Shown here one piece after another: positions 23,879 through 34,901 of a stretch of 64,000 nt of DNA (position 1 is its first letter; each line of letters begins with the position of its first letter). Source of the stretch: Carex sylvatica (taxonomy: Eukaryota > Streptophyta > Magnoliopsida > Poales > Cyperaceae); the NCBI GenBank assembly GCA_964058845.1, contig CAXKVR010000002.1, positions 186,001-250,000 on the forward strand, given 5' to 3'. The position numbers and the translations under genes are program-made. A model generated the notes under the pieces. It was not told the DNA's origin. It worked only from the letters and a program-made list of their open reading frames with translations, and made no database searches.

Positions 23879-24466
23879 TTTTATACTAACTGATTGAGTT
23901 AAGGCGTCACGAATCGAATTATAAATATAGAAAAACGGTCCAGTGCGGATGGATGACCCGCACTGCGGGTGGCTTCACCCGCACTGGGACAATTTTCCTT
24001 AACGAATTCCTGTGATTTTCCCTGGGTGCGGATGGTGGTGCGGATGGGCACACGCAGTGCGGGTGAGTTCTGTACTCTTCTGAAGTTGACGAATTTTCGC
24101 TAAGTACTGGATGCGGATGGGGATCATCCGCACTGAGCTCAGTGCGTCCGCACTAGGCTCGGACATTTTTCTGCGCCGTGAGTGCGGCTGGACGGATCCG
24201 CAGTGCGGATGATCGGTCCGCACTGGGATGTGTGTTTGCTATTTGCGCTGTGAGTGCGGCTGGACGAATCCGCAGTGCGGATGAGTGATCCGCACTGGGG
24301 TGTGTTTGTTATTGCGTAATGGATGCGGCTGGATGGATCCGCAGTGCGGATGGTTGGTCCGCACTGGGGTCTGTATTTCTGTTATTCTTGTTATTTTGAG
24401 GGACCTATTTGCAAAATGGATTAAATAAACATCTTCTCTCTTTCTCTTTCATCTTTTTAATAAATA
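23879..24466. repeat. 588-bp LTR segment absent from the older LTR copy
   Basis: The sequence TAATAAATA occurs on both sides (23870-23878 and 24458-24466). In the older reverse copy (18901-18928 side) the LTR terminus runs straight from one TAATAAATA into AAAC/TATTTACA, so this segment looks like an insertion or a private gain of the young lineage. It carries the GTGCGG palindrome array. Confidence 0.65.
23938..24372. repeat. GC-rich palindrome array (GTGCGG..CCGCAC type), in 5' LTR
   Basis: More than ten half sites GTGCGG/CCGCAC form short hairpins such as CAGTGCGGATGGATGACCC. The right half (24173-24385) is a threefold tandem repeat with a period of about 70 bp (unit starts at 24173, 24245, 24314). 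Shares spacer blocks with the array at 20390-20815 in opposite orientation. Confidence 0.85.
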
Positions 24467-26578
24467 AAATATTTACACAAGGGCCTATTTGTAATAAACA
24501 TTTTCAAGTTGTTAATAACTAAAAGTTGGAGGGTTATTTTGCAAAATTCCAAATATTAATAATCAAAACCTTTCTTCTCAATTCATTTCACCGAAGTAAA
24601 TGAAATAAAATCGTGAAGTTAGGTTTAGCCGAAGCAGAAAGGGAAAGAGAGAGAGAGAGAGAAATTGAGCGCGGAATCTGATCGGACTGACCGGAAAATC
24701 GAGAGTCGAGCTGAATTGACGATCCTTGATCGATTAGAAAGCTTCAATTTGGTATATATTTCTTCCTTTGGTAATCTCTTGAAAATCCTAATTTATTCGA
24801 TTTATTCGATTTGTCATGATTTCGGTTGAAACTTGTGATTAGGGTTTCGTAATCGAGTTCTAGCTCGATTAATTGTTAATTTGTGATAATTGATATGATT
24901 TATCTTCCTTTTCTCTTGGAAACCCTAATTCAATTGATTTGTTATATTTTGGTGAAATTCGAAGTCGAATTTGATTTGAAATGTTATAACTCGATAATCG
25001 GATTGATTGCTTGTGGAATTTGGAATTGAACTAGGGTTTTGGGGTTGGATTGAAATGGAAAGGAATTATGATAGTTTCATGTGAAACTCTGGAAATTGTT
25101 GGAATTAATCGAGTTATAACTTCGTAAAACATATCGGTTCATGTTGTTTATTCAGAACCACCGATTGAATTGGAATTCGAATTAGGATTTGGTAATGGTA
25201 TTAATTATCGGATGTTAATCGAACGCGTTAATCGCATTTAACGTATAAAATAGGTGGTAATCATACGAGGCAAAGGATTTCTGGATCGTTCGAGACGCCT
25301 GAGCCTTAGTCGAGCGTGCTATTACTCAGGTGCGGGGTTTCTGGACTTGTCTGATATTTTATATTCAGAAATTAAACTGTGTTTTGATTCATATGCATTG
25401 CATTGCCCAAATAAAGTGAAACTCGAATTGTTTAATCTGATTGATTTGCATGCTGGTATGGTTATTATTTGTGTTGATCTGAATGATCTGATTTTGGAAT
25501 TAAAGTCACCGTGCTTTATATCACCATCGGTTGGTGGATATGGTATTATTGTCATCCACCGTGATGACGTCACCCAGGGGGTGAATCCAGATTTTGTCAA
25601 AGTCTAATGCATGGACGTTTGACGCTCAGTGTTCTAAAGCTTTAGATCGTCTGACCTTCGGCAGTTCCCAGTACCGGTTGGGACGAAGGGTAAGTGACTT
25701 TGTACTATGATTTTGGATGTGGTGACTGTGTATCGGATGGCATTACCCAGGGGGTATTGCGTTTGGATGGTCAGTTGGATTTATATGGATTTCCGGATAT
25801 GAATTAGAACCAGACTTTTAATTAAACAGTTAAGCCTGTAACTACAGATGAGTGTCATGAGAAAAGGTTTTACCTGGTACAGCCGTCTGTAGGTGTATGT
25901 AACCCTACAGATGAGTGGGAACGAATTGGGGTCCAGTTTGGTGGAACATCTGTAGTTACTACCAGATATTCTGAAATCGAGTTAAACCAAATATTGTGTG
26001 CTTGAATTTCATCTTGGCAATTCCTGAATTGTGATTTCATTTGGATATATGTTGTCGGGTTTGTGTATTCATGTTTATATATGATTATAAACTGATTTGA
26101 GCTATATTTGTGTTTACTTTTTGAATATAATTTGTGATTGCAAGTCCAGGGACGATATGTGGCAAATTATCGCACTGAGAATTCAATTCTCATCCCCTCT
26201 TTTGGGTTACTTTTTTAGGTTCCGGTTCGGCGGATCCGAGAGAGACACGAGGTCGGTAGGCCTGGTTTTCACCGCTGCTTAGCTGTCTGGTATTGTGACT
26301 AGAGACATGTATAGATTTATGTTTTGATTGTATATATATATATGTGTTCTCTATGTCATTTGGTGATACGTATCCATCGAGATACGGATTTTGTATGATA
26401 TTACCTGACCAGTTGGGATTTATGAACTGTTTTTCTTAGTTATTTGTTTGTTTTGTTGGTGTGTTTTACTTTCTATTATATCGTACTTGCCTTGTAGGCA
26501 TACGGGTAACCGTATGTCTACGGCAGGAGGCACCTGTCGCGCCTCGTGGGGCCGCGGGGTGTGACAGGTCTCCTTTGG

Positions 26579-26590
26579 TGGTATCAGAGC
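26579..26590 (+). promoter_or_regulatory. Primer-binding site, initiator tRNA-Met
   Basis: TGGTATCAGAGC, complementary to the 3' end of plant initiator tRNA-Met, 12 bp after the LTR end. This is the usual primer for chromoviruses and many plant LTR elements. Confidence 0.93.
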
Positions 26591-26726
26591 ATGGTTTAGA
26601 ACCTGAACCAGACTTGTTTGGATACGAGAGTGGTATACGTATCAATGGGGTCGCCGCGACTATGCGAATTTCGTATGATAAGTAAGGAATATCAAATGTT
26701 ATAAACTAACTTTGTTTATTCAGAAA

Positions 26727-29700
26727 ATGGAAACACCACACCGAGGTAGAGGCAGACCTCGGAGGAATACGGAATTGATTATCGAGCCGGCTGCGGATCA
26801 GGCTGGGGCTGGTCCAGCTGGTGCTGAGGGAGCTGGTGGCGTTGGAGGAGCGCCAGGTAGAGACCGGGACATAGATGACCGGCTGATTGCGGCCTACGAG
26901 AGAGGTCGCCAAGCGGAGATGCGGGATGCAGCACCGGTGGTTCGCGGTGGTGCACCCAAAGAGTTTAGAAGGCTATATGATTCATTTCTGCGCTTGAATC
27001 CGCCGCGTTATGATGGAACCGGCGGGTATGCGGCAGCCGAGGAATGGCTGGCGCAGATTAATGCAAAGCTGAATTTATGCCGCGCACCTGAGGATGACAA
27101 AGTCGAGGTAACTGAGCAGCAATTGGAGGGTGACGCAAGGTTCTGGTGGGATGGGGCCCGACGCAGTTATGTCGGGGAGGAAGTGAGAATTCCGTGGGAA
27201 TGGTTTGAACAGCAGTTCAACCGGAGATTTCTGAGTAATATCCAACGTGAAGCGCTGCGGAGAAAGTTTCTGGAATTGAGACAAAATGGGCGTCCAGTGG
27301 GGGATTACAACAGTGAGTTTTTGGCGTTGTCGCGTTATGCATCAGATATCCAGAATGACGCGGCAAGGTATCACAGGCAGTATTTGGATGGTTTGGATGG
27401 CAATATATCGATGATTGTTGATACTCCGACTGCTACGGAGTTGCAATCTATGATGGATCATGCAGAACAGATAGAGATGCATGGTAAGCGGAGGAAAGAG
27501 CAACTGACCGAGAGAAATGTAAAACAGAAGGATGCTCAGAGTGGGCAAATGTCGAGGTCGAGGGGAGGACCATCATTTGCTAGACCCCCTCGGTCGAATA
27601 TGGTGCCGAGACCCCCGTTTAGACAGACCTCTATGCCGGGTTTTAGACCGGTGATTCCTTCGCAATGGTGCCGATCGTGCAATCAAGCGCACGATGAGGT
27701 TGAGTGTAGGCGCAAGACTAGCGCTTGTTTCATATGTGGTAGCGCGGGACATTGGGCGAGGGAGTGCCCGAATGCGCTTATGGGGATGCGAGGCGCTGGT
27801 AGCGCGGGAGGGTCCGCTAGCGTTGGGCACGGAGCGCCAACGTGGCGTGGACGTGGTGCATCTCAAGCTGGCGGGGCTAGCGCTAGCAGGGCTAGTAGCG
27901 CCGGTAGTGTCGGCAGGGTTAGCGGTGCCGGCAGCGTCGGCAGGAATGATGGCAGGGCGGCGGCGAATGCGCTTAACATTGCTGGAACTTCGCGCAACGC
28001 TGCAACTGCGCTGGGAGATGGCCAGACTGACGTCATGACAGGTATACTCTCTATATCTGATCAGGATGCGTATTGTTTGATTGATACGGGGTGCAGCCAT
28101 TCTATTGTGTCGAGGGAATTGGTAGAAAAAGGGAATTGGCCAATTGAGACGTGTAATCAAGTTGTAAATGTTCAAATCCCGTTTGGTTCAACCGATCAAG
28201 GAATCACTTTATGCCGAAACCGAAAGATTAAGATAGATGGAAGAGAGTTCGAGGCGGACTTGTTGGTGATGGAGATTACCGGCTACGACGTGTTATTGGG
28301 TATGGACTGGTTGACGAGACACGCTGCTACTATTGATTGTCCGCATCGTCGGATTCATTTCGCGAATTCAAGAGGTATGTCTTGCATACTCAATTGTAGA
28401 GAAATTGGGAAACTAACACCGTGTATTTCGGCTGTAGAGATGAAACATTTGTTAGAATCAGGGTGTGATGCTTACTTGACGGCCGTGGTTTATGCGCCTG
28501 CGGCAGTTCCAGATATTAGCACCATTCCGGTGGTTTCAGAATTTGTGGATGTATTTCCGGAAGAGATTTTAGGGTTGCCACCTGAACGAGAAGTGGAGTT
28601 CGGTATCGAACTGGTACCTGGCACAACACCGATTTCAAAAGCGCCGTATCGAATGGCACCGGCAGAACTGAAAGAACTCAAGGCACAGTTGGAAGATATG
28701 TTGGAAAGTGGATTTATCAGACCTAGCACGTCGCCATGGGGCGCGCCAGTGTTGTTTGTCAAGAAGAAAGATGGAACATTGCGGTTATGCATTGATTACC
28801 GCGAGCTGAACAAGGTAACTGTGAAAAATAAATATCCGTTACCTCGGATTGACGATCTGTTTGATCAGTTACAGGGATCCTCAATATATTCAAAGATTGA
28901 TCTAAGAACAGGGTATCACCAGTTGAGAATACGGCCGAGCGATGTGGATAAGACAGCGTTCCGTACAAGGTACGGGCATTATGAATACCTGGTTATGCCG
29001 TTTGGGCTGACGAACGCACCGGCAGCGTTCATGGACTTGATGCACCGTGTGTTTCACGATCTGTTGGATTCTACAGTTGTGGTGTTCATTGATGATATAC
29101 TGGTGTATTCGCGTTCGCGAGAAGAACATGAGGTACATCTTCGAATTGTGTTGCAAAGATTGCGTGAACATCAGTTATTCGCAAAGTTGTCGAAATGTGA
29201 ATTTTGGTTGGAGGAAGTTGCATTTTTGGGGCATGTGGTTTCTGAAAAAGGGTTAGCGGTAGATTCCGAAAAGATTCGAGCTGTGACAGATTGGAAAAGG
29301 CCGGAGACAGTTACTGAAATTCGCAGCTTTCTGGGGTTAGCCGGGTACTACAGGAGATTTGTACTCGGATTTTCGCGGTTAGCCGCGCCACTTACAAAAT
29401 TGTTGCACAAAGGCGTGAAATTTGATTGGGGTACCGCGCAAGATAAAAGTTTTGAGGAATTGAAGAGTCGGCTGGTATCCGCGCCAGTTCTTGCTATGCC
29501 GACTGCTGATAAAGAGTACACGGTTTATACCGATGCATCTCGATTGGGTTTAGGTTGCGTATTGATGCAAGATGATCATGTAATTGCCTACGCATCTCGG
29601 CAATTGCGACCGCACGAACAAAACTACCCGACGCATGATTTGGAGTTAGCGGCAGTGATATTTGCGCTGAAGATTTGGCGGCATTACTTGTATGGCGTGA

Positions 29701-31490
29701 AATGCCGAATCTATACTGATCATCAAAGTCTGAAATACATCTTCACGCAAAAGGAGTTAAATTTGAGACAAAGGCGGTGGTTAGAATTGATGAAAGACTA
29801 TGACTTGGATATCCAGTATCATGCAGGAAAAGCGAACAGTGTAGCAGATGCGTTGAGCAGAAAGAGTCAGGTAAACCTGGCGTCGGTGATTACAAGTGAA
29901 ACTCATCTTCTTGAGGAAATGCGCAGAATGGAAATACATGTTGGTGCGTCACGCGAATTAGCGTTGGAAGTTGCATCTAAATGTAATAGAAGTGAGGTCG
30001 GGACTAGCGCAACTGCAATGGCGTCGGTTGTGCTAGCAGCGGTTGAAATCCGATCGGAATTACACGAGCAAATTCGTGCAGAGCAACAGAATGATCCGAG
30101 ATGTCAGAAATTCAAACTGCACTATGAGTCAAATGCAGATTCACCGTTTCAAGTTCAAGGAGATGGCATCTTGCGGTTTCACGACCGCATTTGTGTACCA
30201 AGTACTTCGGAGTTGAAAGATCTGATTTTGTCAGAGGCGCACAATTCGGGATACGCTATCCATCCGGGAGAGGTAAAAATGTATCAAGATCTAAAGAAGT
30301 ATTTTTGGTGGCCAAAGATGAAAAAGGAAGTACAAAGGTACGTTGAAAAGTGTCAAATATGTCAGCAAGTTAAAGCGGATCGGCAGAGAAAAGCAGGATT
30401 GCTAAGACCGCTGGAAATACCTACAAGGAAATTTGAATCAATCACGATGGATTTCGTAAGTGGATTTCCGAGAACTGTCGGAAGGTATAATACAGTTTGG
30501 GTCATTGTGGATCGGTTAACGAAGATAGCGCATTTCATTCCGCTTCGAATTGAGACATCTGGGCCAGAATTGGCGGAATTATTCCTGAAGTATCAGTTTA
30601 AGTACCATGGTTGCTCGCGCAATATTATTTCTGACCGAGATCCTCGGTTCACTTCTCATTTCTGGGAGAGTTTTCAAGAAACAATGGGTACCAAGTTGAG
30701 ATTTAGCACTGCGCACCATCCTCAGACTGACGGTCAGTCTGAGCGCACTATTCAGACACTGGAAGACATGTTGCGCTCCTGCGCGCTATGTTTACAAGGT
30801 TCGTGGGTTGATCATTTGTATCTGGTGGAGTTTGCGTATAACAACAGTTATCATTCGAGCATTGGTATGTCACCGCAAGAGGCGCTGACAGGGCAGCAGT
30901 GCCGTACTCCATTGTGGTGGGGACCAGCGGGTACCTATCCACCTACAGGGCCGCAAATGTTAGAAGAAATTGCTGAGAAAACGAAGATGGTTCTGAGTCG
31001 GCTCAAGTCGGCTCAAGAAAGGCAAAAGAAATATGCGGATGTTCACCGAAGACCGTTGGAATTTCAAGAAAGTGATCACGTATGGCTTCGAGTTTCGCCT
31101 GTCAGAGGCGTGCATCGATTTGGTGTTTCGGGCAAGCTAAGTCCTCGATATATTGGGCCGTTCCAGATTTTGCGACGAGTTGGACCGGTTGCATACGAGC
31201 TTGCACTACCACCAGCGTTGGACCGGGTTCATCCGGTATTCCATGTATCACAGCTACGCAGATATGTGCGAGATCCGTCGCATTGTATTGATCACTCGGG
31301 TTTACACGAACAAGATGATCTGACATATCAAGAAGAACCAATGCAGATATTGGATCGAAAAGAGCAACGACTACGAAGCAAAGTGATTCGGCTCGTGTTG
31401 GTAAAATGGGGACGCCATTCCGATAAGGAAGCGACGTGGGAGCTCGAAGAGAGCATCCGAGAAAAGTATCCGGAGTTATTCGACAATTAA
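26727..31490 (+). CDS. Gag-Pol polyprotein of Ty3/gypsy chromovirus-type element
   Basis: Single 1587-residue frame from ATG 26727 (in-frame stop upstream at 26679) to TAA 31488. Gag domain about residues 82-210 ([22 protein letters not shown]), basic linker, zinc knuckle [14 protein letters not shown] at 334-347. Aspartic protease active site DTG at 453-455 ([10 protein letters not shown]). Reverse transcriptase about 641-815 with [14 protein letters not shown] and FIDD at 787-790. RNase H about 925-1050 starting at YTDAS (Asp936). Integrase: zinc finger H1172/H1179/C1209/C1212, catalytic Asp1242, Asp1303 and Glu1339 (D-X60-D-X35-E). GPY/F-like module with YIGPFQIL near 1475. The last ~45 residues ([20 protein letters not shown]) resemble a chromodomain. 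All catalytic residues are present. It acts in cytoplasmic virus-like particles (reverse transcription) and in the nucleus (integration). Codon use is more GC-rich than the flanks. Separate processing is expected by the encoded protease. A start at the TTG at 26712 is possible on paper but unlikely. Confidence 0.97.
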   Translation: METPHRGRGRPRRNTELIIEPAADQAGAGPAGAEGAGGVGGAPGRDRDIDDRLIAAYERGRQAEMRDAAPVVRGGAPKEFRRLYDSFLRLNPPRYDGTGGYAAAEEWLAQINAKLNLCRAPEDDKVEVTEQQLEGDARFWWDGARRSYVGEEVRIPWEWFEQQFNRRFLSNIQREALRRKFLELRQNGRPVGDYNSEFLALSRYASDIQNDAARYHRQYLDGLDGNISMIVDTPTATELQSMMDHAEQIEMHGKRRKEQLTERNVKQKDAQSGQMSRSRGGPSFARPPRSNMVPRPPFRQTSMPGFRPVIPSQWCRSCNQAHDEVECRRKTSACFICGSAGHWARECPNALMGMRGAGSAGGSASVGHGAPTWRGRGASQAGGASASRASSAGSVGRVSGAGSVGRNDGRAAANALNIAGTSRNAATALGDGQTDVMTGILSISDQDAYCLIDTGCSHSIVSRELVEKGNWPIETCNQVVNVQIPFGSTDQGITLCRNRKIKIDGREFEADLLVMEITGYDVLLGMDWLTRHAATIDCPHRRIHFANSRGMSCILNCREIGKLTPCISAVEMKHLLESGCDAYLTAVVYAPAAVPDISTIPVVSEFVDVFPEEILGLPPEREVEFGIELVPGTTPISKAPYRMAPAELKELKAQLEDMLESGFIRPSTSPWGAPVLFVKKKDGTLRLCIDYRELNKVTVKNKYPLPRIDDLFDQLQGSSIYSKIDLRTGYHQLRIRPSDVDKTAFRTRYGHYEYLVMPFGLTNAPAAFMDLMHRVFHDLLDSTVVVFIDDILVYSRSREEHEVHLRIVLQRLREHQLFAKLSKCEFWLEEVAFLGHVVSEKGLAVDSEKIRAVTDWKRPETVTEIRSFLGLAGYYRRFVLGFSRLAAPLTKLLHKGVKFDWGTAQDKSFEELKSRLVSAPVLAMPTADKEYTVYTDASRLGLGCVLMQDDHVIAYASRQLRPHEQNYPTHDLELAAVIFALKIWRHYLYGVKCRIYTDHQSLKYIFTQKELNLRQRRWLELMKDYDLDIQYHAGKANSVADALSRKSQVNLASVITSETHLLEEMRRMEIHVGASRELALEVASKCNRSEVGTSATAMASVVLAAVEIRSELHEQIRAEQQNDPRCQKFKLHYESNADSPFQVQGDGILRFHDRICVPSTSELKDLILSEAHNSGYAIHPGEVKMYQDLKKYFWWPKMKKEVQRYVEKCQICQQVKADRQRKAGLLRPLEIPTRKFESITMDFVSGFPRTVGRYNTVWVIVDRLTKIAHFIPLRIETSGPELAELFLKYQFKYHGCSRNIISDRDPRFTSHFWESFQETMGTKLRFSTAHHPQTDGQSERTIQTLEDMLRSCALCLQGSWVDHLYLVEFAYNNSYHSSIGMSPQEALTGQQCRTPLWWGPAGTYPPTGPQMLEEIAEKTKMVLSRLKSAQERQKKYADVHRRPLEFQESDHVWLRVSPVRGVHRFGVSGKLSPRYIGPFQILRRVGPVAYELALPPALDRVHPVFHVSQLRRYVRDPSHCIDHSGLHEQDDLTYQEEPMQILDRKEQRLRSKVIRLVLVKWGRHSDKEATWELEESIREKYPELFDN

Positions 31491-31526
31491 GGTACGAATC
31501 AAGTTCAGCGGACTGAACTTCATTTT

Positions 31527-31540
31527 AAGGGGGGGAGAAA
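31527..31540 (+). promoter_or_regulatory. Polypurine tract
   Basis: AAGGGGGGGAGAAA immediately before the 3' LTR, the primer for plus-strand synthesis. Confidence 0.93.
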
Positions 31541-34256
31541 TGTGACATTATGAATTTTATAATAAATATTTTATACTAACTGATTGAGTTAAGGCGTCAC
31601 GAATCGAATTATAAATATAGAAAAACGGTCCAGTGCGGATGGATGACCCGCACTGCGGGTGGCTTCACCCGCACTGGGACAATTTTCCTTAACGAATTCC
31701 TGTGATTTTCCCTGGGTGCGGATGGTGGTGCGGATGGGCACACGCAGTGCGGGTGAGTTCTGTACTCTTCTGAAGTTGACGAATTTTCGCTAAGTACTGG
31801 ATGCGGATGGGGATCATCCGCACTGAGCTCAGTGCGTCCGCACTAGGCTCGGACATTTTTCTGCGCCGTGAGTGCGGCTGGACGGATCCGCAGTGCGGAT
31901 GATCGGTCCGCACTGGGATGTGTGTTTGCTATTTGCGCTGTGAGTGCGGCTGGACGAATCCGCAGTGCGGATGAGTGATCCGCACTGGGGTGTGTTTGTT
32001 ATTGCGTAATGGATGCGGCTGGATGGATCCGCAGTGCGGATGGTTGGTCCGCACTGGGGTCTGTATTTCTGTTATTCTTGTTATTTTGAGGGACCTATTT
32101 GCAAAATGGATTAAATAAACATCTTCTCTCTTTCTCTTTCATCTTTTTAATAAATAAAATATTTACACAAGGGCCTATTTGTAATAAACATTTTCAAGTT
32201 GTTAATAACTAAAAGTTGGAGGGTTATTTTGCAAAATTCCAAATATTAATAATCAAAACCTTTCTTCTCAATTCATTTCACCGAAGTAAATGAAATAAAA
32301 TCGTGAAGTTAGGTTTAGCCGAAGCAGAAAGGGAAAGAGAGAGAGAGAGAGAAATTGAGCGCGGAATCTGATCGGACTGACCGGAAAATCGAGAGTCGAG
32401 CTGAATTGACGATCCTTGATCGATTAGAAAGCTTCAATTTGGTATATATTTCTTCCTTTGGTAATCTCTTGAAAATCCTAATTTATTCGATTTATTCGAT
32501 TTGTCATGATTTCGGTTGAAACTTGTGATTAGGGTTTCGTAATCGAGTTCTAGCTCGATTAATTGTTAATTTGTGATAATTGATATGATTTATCTTCCTT
32601 TTCTCTTGGAAACCCTAATTCAATTGATTTGTTATATTTTGGTGAAATTCGAAGTCGAATTTGATTTGAAATGTTATAACTCGATAATCGGATTGATTGC
32701 TTGTGGAATTTGGAATTGAACTAGGGTTTTGGGGTTGGATTGAAATGGAAAGGAATTATGATAGTTTCATGTGAAACTCTGGAAATTGTTGGAATTAATC
32801 GAGTTATAACTTCGTAAAACATATCGGTTCATGTTGTTTATTCAGAACCACCGATTGAATTGGAATTCGAATTATGATTTGGTAATGGTATTAATTATCG
32901 GATGTTAATCGAACGCGTTAATCGCATTTAACGTATAAAATAGGTGGTAATCATACGAGGCAAAGGATTTCTGGATCGTTCGAGACGCCTGAGCCTTAGT
33001 CGAGCGTGCTATTACTCAGGTGCGGGGTTTCTGGACTTGTCTGATATTTTATATTCAGAAATTAAACTGTGTTTTGATTCATATGCATTGCATTGCCCAA
33101 ATAAAGTGAAACTCGAATTGTTTAATCTGATTGATTTGCATGCTGGTATGGTTATTATTTGTGTTGATCTGAATGATCTGATTTTGGAATTAAAGTCACC
33201 GTGCTTTATATCACCATCGGTTGGTGGATATGGTATTATTGTCATCCACCGTGATGACGTCACCCAGGGGGTGAATCCGGATTTTGTCAAAGTCTAATGC
33301 ATGGACGTTTGACGCTCAGTGTTCTAAAGCTTTAGATCGTCTGACCTTCGGCAGTTCCCAGTACCGGTTGGGACGAAGGGTAAGTGACTTTGTACTATGA
33401 TTTTGGATGTGGTGACTGTGTATCGGATGGCATTACCCAGGGGGTATTGCGTTTGGATGGTCAGTTGGATTTATATGGATTTCCGGATATGAATTAGAAC
33501 CAGACTTTTAATTAAACAGTTAAGCCTGTAACTACAGATGAGTGTCATGAGAAAAGGTTTTACCTGGTACAGCCGTCTGTAGGTGTATGTAACCCTACAG
33601 ATGAGTGGGAACGAATTGGGGTCCAGTTTGGTGGAACATCTGTAGTTACTACCAGATATTCTGAAATCGAGTTAAACCAAATATTGTGTGCTTGAATTTC
33701 ATCTTGGCAATTCCTGAATTGTGATTTCATTTGGATATATGTTGTCGGGTTTGTGTATTCATGTTTATATATGATTATAAACTGATTTGAGCTATATTTG
33801 TGTTTACTTTTTGAATATAATTTGTGATTGCAAGTCCAGGGACGATATGTGGCAAATTATCGCACTGAGAATTCAATTCTCATCCCCTCTTTTGGGTTAC
33901 TTTTTCAGGTTCCGGTTCGGCGGATCCGAGAGAGACACGAGGTCGGTAGGCCTGGTTTTCACCGCTGCTTAGCTGTCTGGTATTGTGACTAGAGACATGT
34001 ATAGATTTATGTTTTGATTGTATATATATATATGTGTTCTCTATGTCATTTGGTGATACGTATCCATCGAGATACGGATTTTGTATGATATTACCTGACC
34101 AGTTGGGATTTATGAACTGTTTTTCTTAGTTATTTGTTTGTTTTGTTGGTGTGTTTTACTTTCTATTATATCGTACTTGCCTTGTAGGCATACGGGCAAC
34201 CGTATGTCTACGGCAGGAGGCACCTGTCGCGCCTCGTGGGGCTGCGGGGTGTGACA
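31541..34256 (+). repeat. 3' LTR of the young element
   Basis: Same length as the 5' LTR, with five substitutions noted by eye. Its palindrome array is at 31628-32062 and appears identical to the 5' copy. Ends GCTGCGGGGTGTGACA. Confidence 0.97.
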
Positions 34257-34261
34257 TCATA
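34257..34261. repeat. 5-bp target site duplication (right)
   Basis: TCATA directly after the 3' LTR; matches 23846-23850. Confidence 0.95.
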
Positions 34262-34901
34262 TGTTTTGGACTTCTCAAATACTATATAATGTTGGCTTTA
34301 ATACTGTATTGACAGATAATTAATTAGATTAATTATAATTCTTATTAAAAATATATTTAATAATTTTTGAAACAAATTAATCAAATTAGAAAGAGCTATT
34401 GGAGTAAACCAACAAAAATAATATTATAAACTGTCATGACCACAATTACGACTAAATAGTTTATGAAAAAAAATAATACCTACCTAAATATGTGGACTCC
34501 TTGTAAGCTGCTGGGAAGAGAATAATTGACAGCAGGCATCGTCAGTGAGACATCTGATTTGGAAAATGAAACTTTCATTGGGTTCTTATTAAAATAAGGT
34601 CCTTTAATTTTTTTTTCATTTATGTTTATAAGAGACTTCACTATAACAATTATTTACTTTGTCAATCAGATTCTATTTTTTTTGTCATGCTAAAACTATT
34701 TAGGCAAGAAATACTACTAGGATGCTTAGTTTATTTCTGCGTGATACTTTTTGTCTGTTTTGGCCACATTTAGTAGGCCATAAAATTGAAACAGTACTTA
34801 ATCAGGCAATATGATATATCTCTTTCTATTACATTATTTGTTAGCATTGTTGTTATAATTAAATTAACTTTTTTTGGTTCATATGTGAATGTAAAACACA
34901 G
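34262..34901 (+). repeat. Local repeat family, copy C, right part
   Basis: Resumes the repeat cut by the retrotransposon: TTTTGGACTTCTCAAATACT, GAGTAAACCAACAAAAATAA, GTCAGTGAGACATCTGATTT, then TAGGCCATAAAATTGAAACA and AATCAGGCAATATGATATAT, ending at an acceptor CACAG. It is collinear with copy D (37675-38247), so this part looks like the intron upstream of the DUF707 exon. Confidence 0.75.

Larger units (their letters stand above)
23851..26566 (+). repeat. 5' LTR of the young element
   Basis: Begins TGTGACATTATG, ends GCCGCGGGGTGTGACA. Includes the palindrome array (23938-24372), a GA run at 24650, a TATA-like TATAAAATA at 25244 and a hairpin-prone TACGGGTAACCGTA near the 3' end. The 117-codon frame at 25254-25607 begins with GTG, lacks an ATG, and is not conserved as a frame in the diverged LTR at 1-2575, so it is not called as a gene. 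Confidence 0.97.
23851..34256 (+). mobile_element. Complete Ty3/gypsy (Tekay/Del-like chromovirus) retrotransposon
   Basis: 10406-bp element: two 2716-bp LTRs, TCATA target duplication, PBS at 26579, one gag-pol frame (26727-31490) and polypurine tract ending at 31540. The LTRs both begin and end TGTGACA. By eye they differ by five substitutions (25185/32875, 25589/33279, 26216/33906, 26507/34197, 26553/34243) and no length change. The frame has no stop, frameshift or missing catalytic residue that I could see, so the copy may be autonomous. The gag-PR-RT-RNaseH-IN order, GPY/F-like module and C-terminal chromodomain-like tail place it in the chromoviruses, most like Tekay/Del, which is inference from motif memory rather than a tree. 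It is inserted in repeat copy C. Confidence 0.97.

Noticed and set aside
23938..24372. Palindrome arrays as a CRISPR array
   Set aside because: Plant genome; the units are variable, spacing is uneven and spacers are themselves related.
25254..25607. 117-codon frame inside the LTRs (also at 32944-33297 and, 121 codons, at 17396-17761) as an LTR-encoded gene
   Set aside because: It starts with GTG, has no ATG, and is not kept open in the diverged LTR at 1-2575. Similarity between copies is explained by DNA-level identity of the LTR.
26712..26726. TTG at 26712 as start of the polyprotein
   Set aside because: The ATG at 26727 is five codons downstream and is the natural eukaryotic start; a TTG start has no support.
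27573..28175. 200-codon minus-strand frame and 114-codon plus-strand frame inside gag-pol
   Set aside because: Both are shadows of the GC-rich coding frame of the polyprotein.
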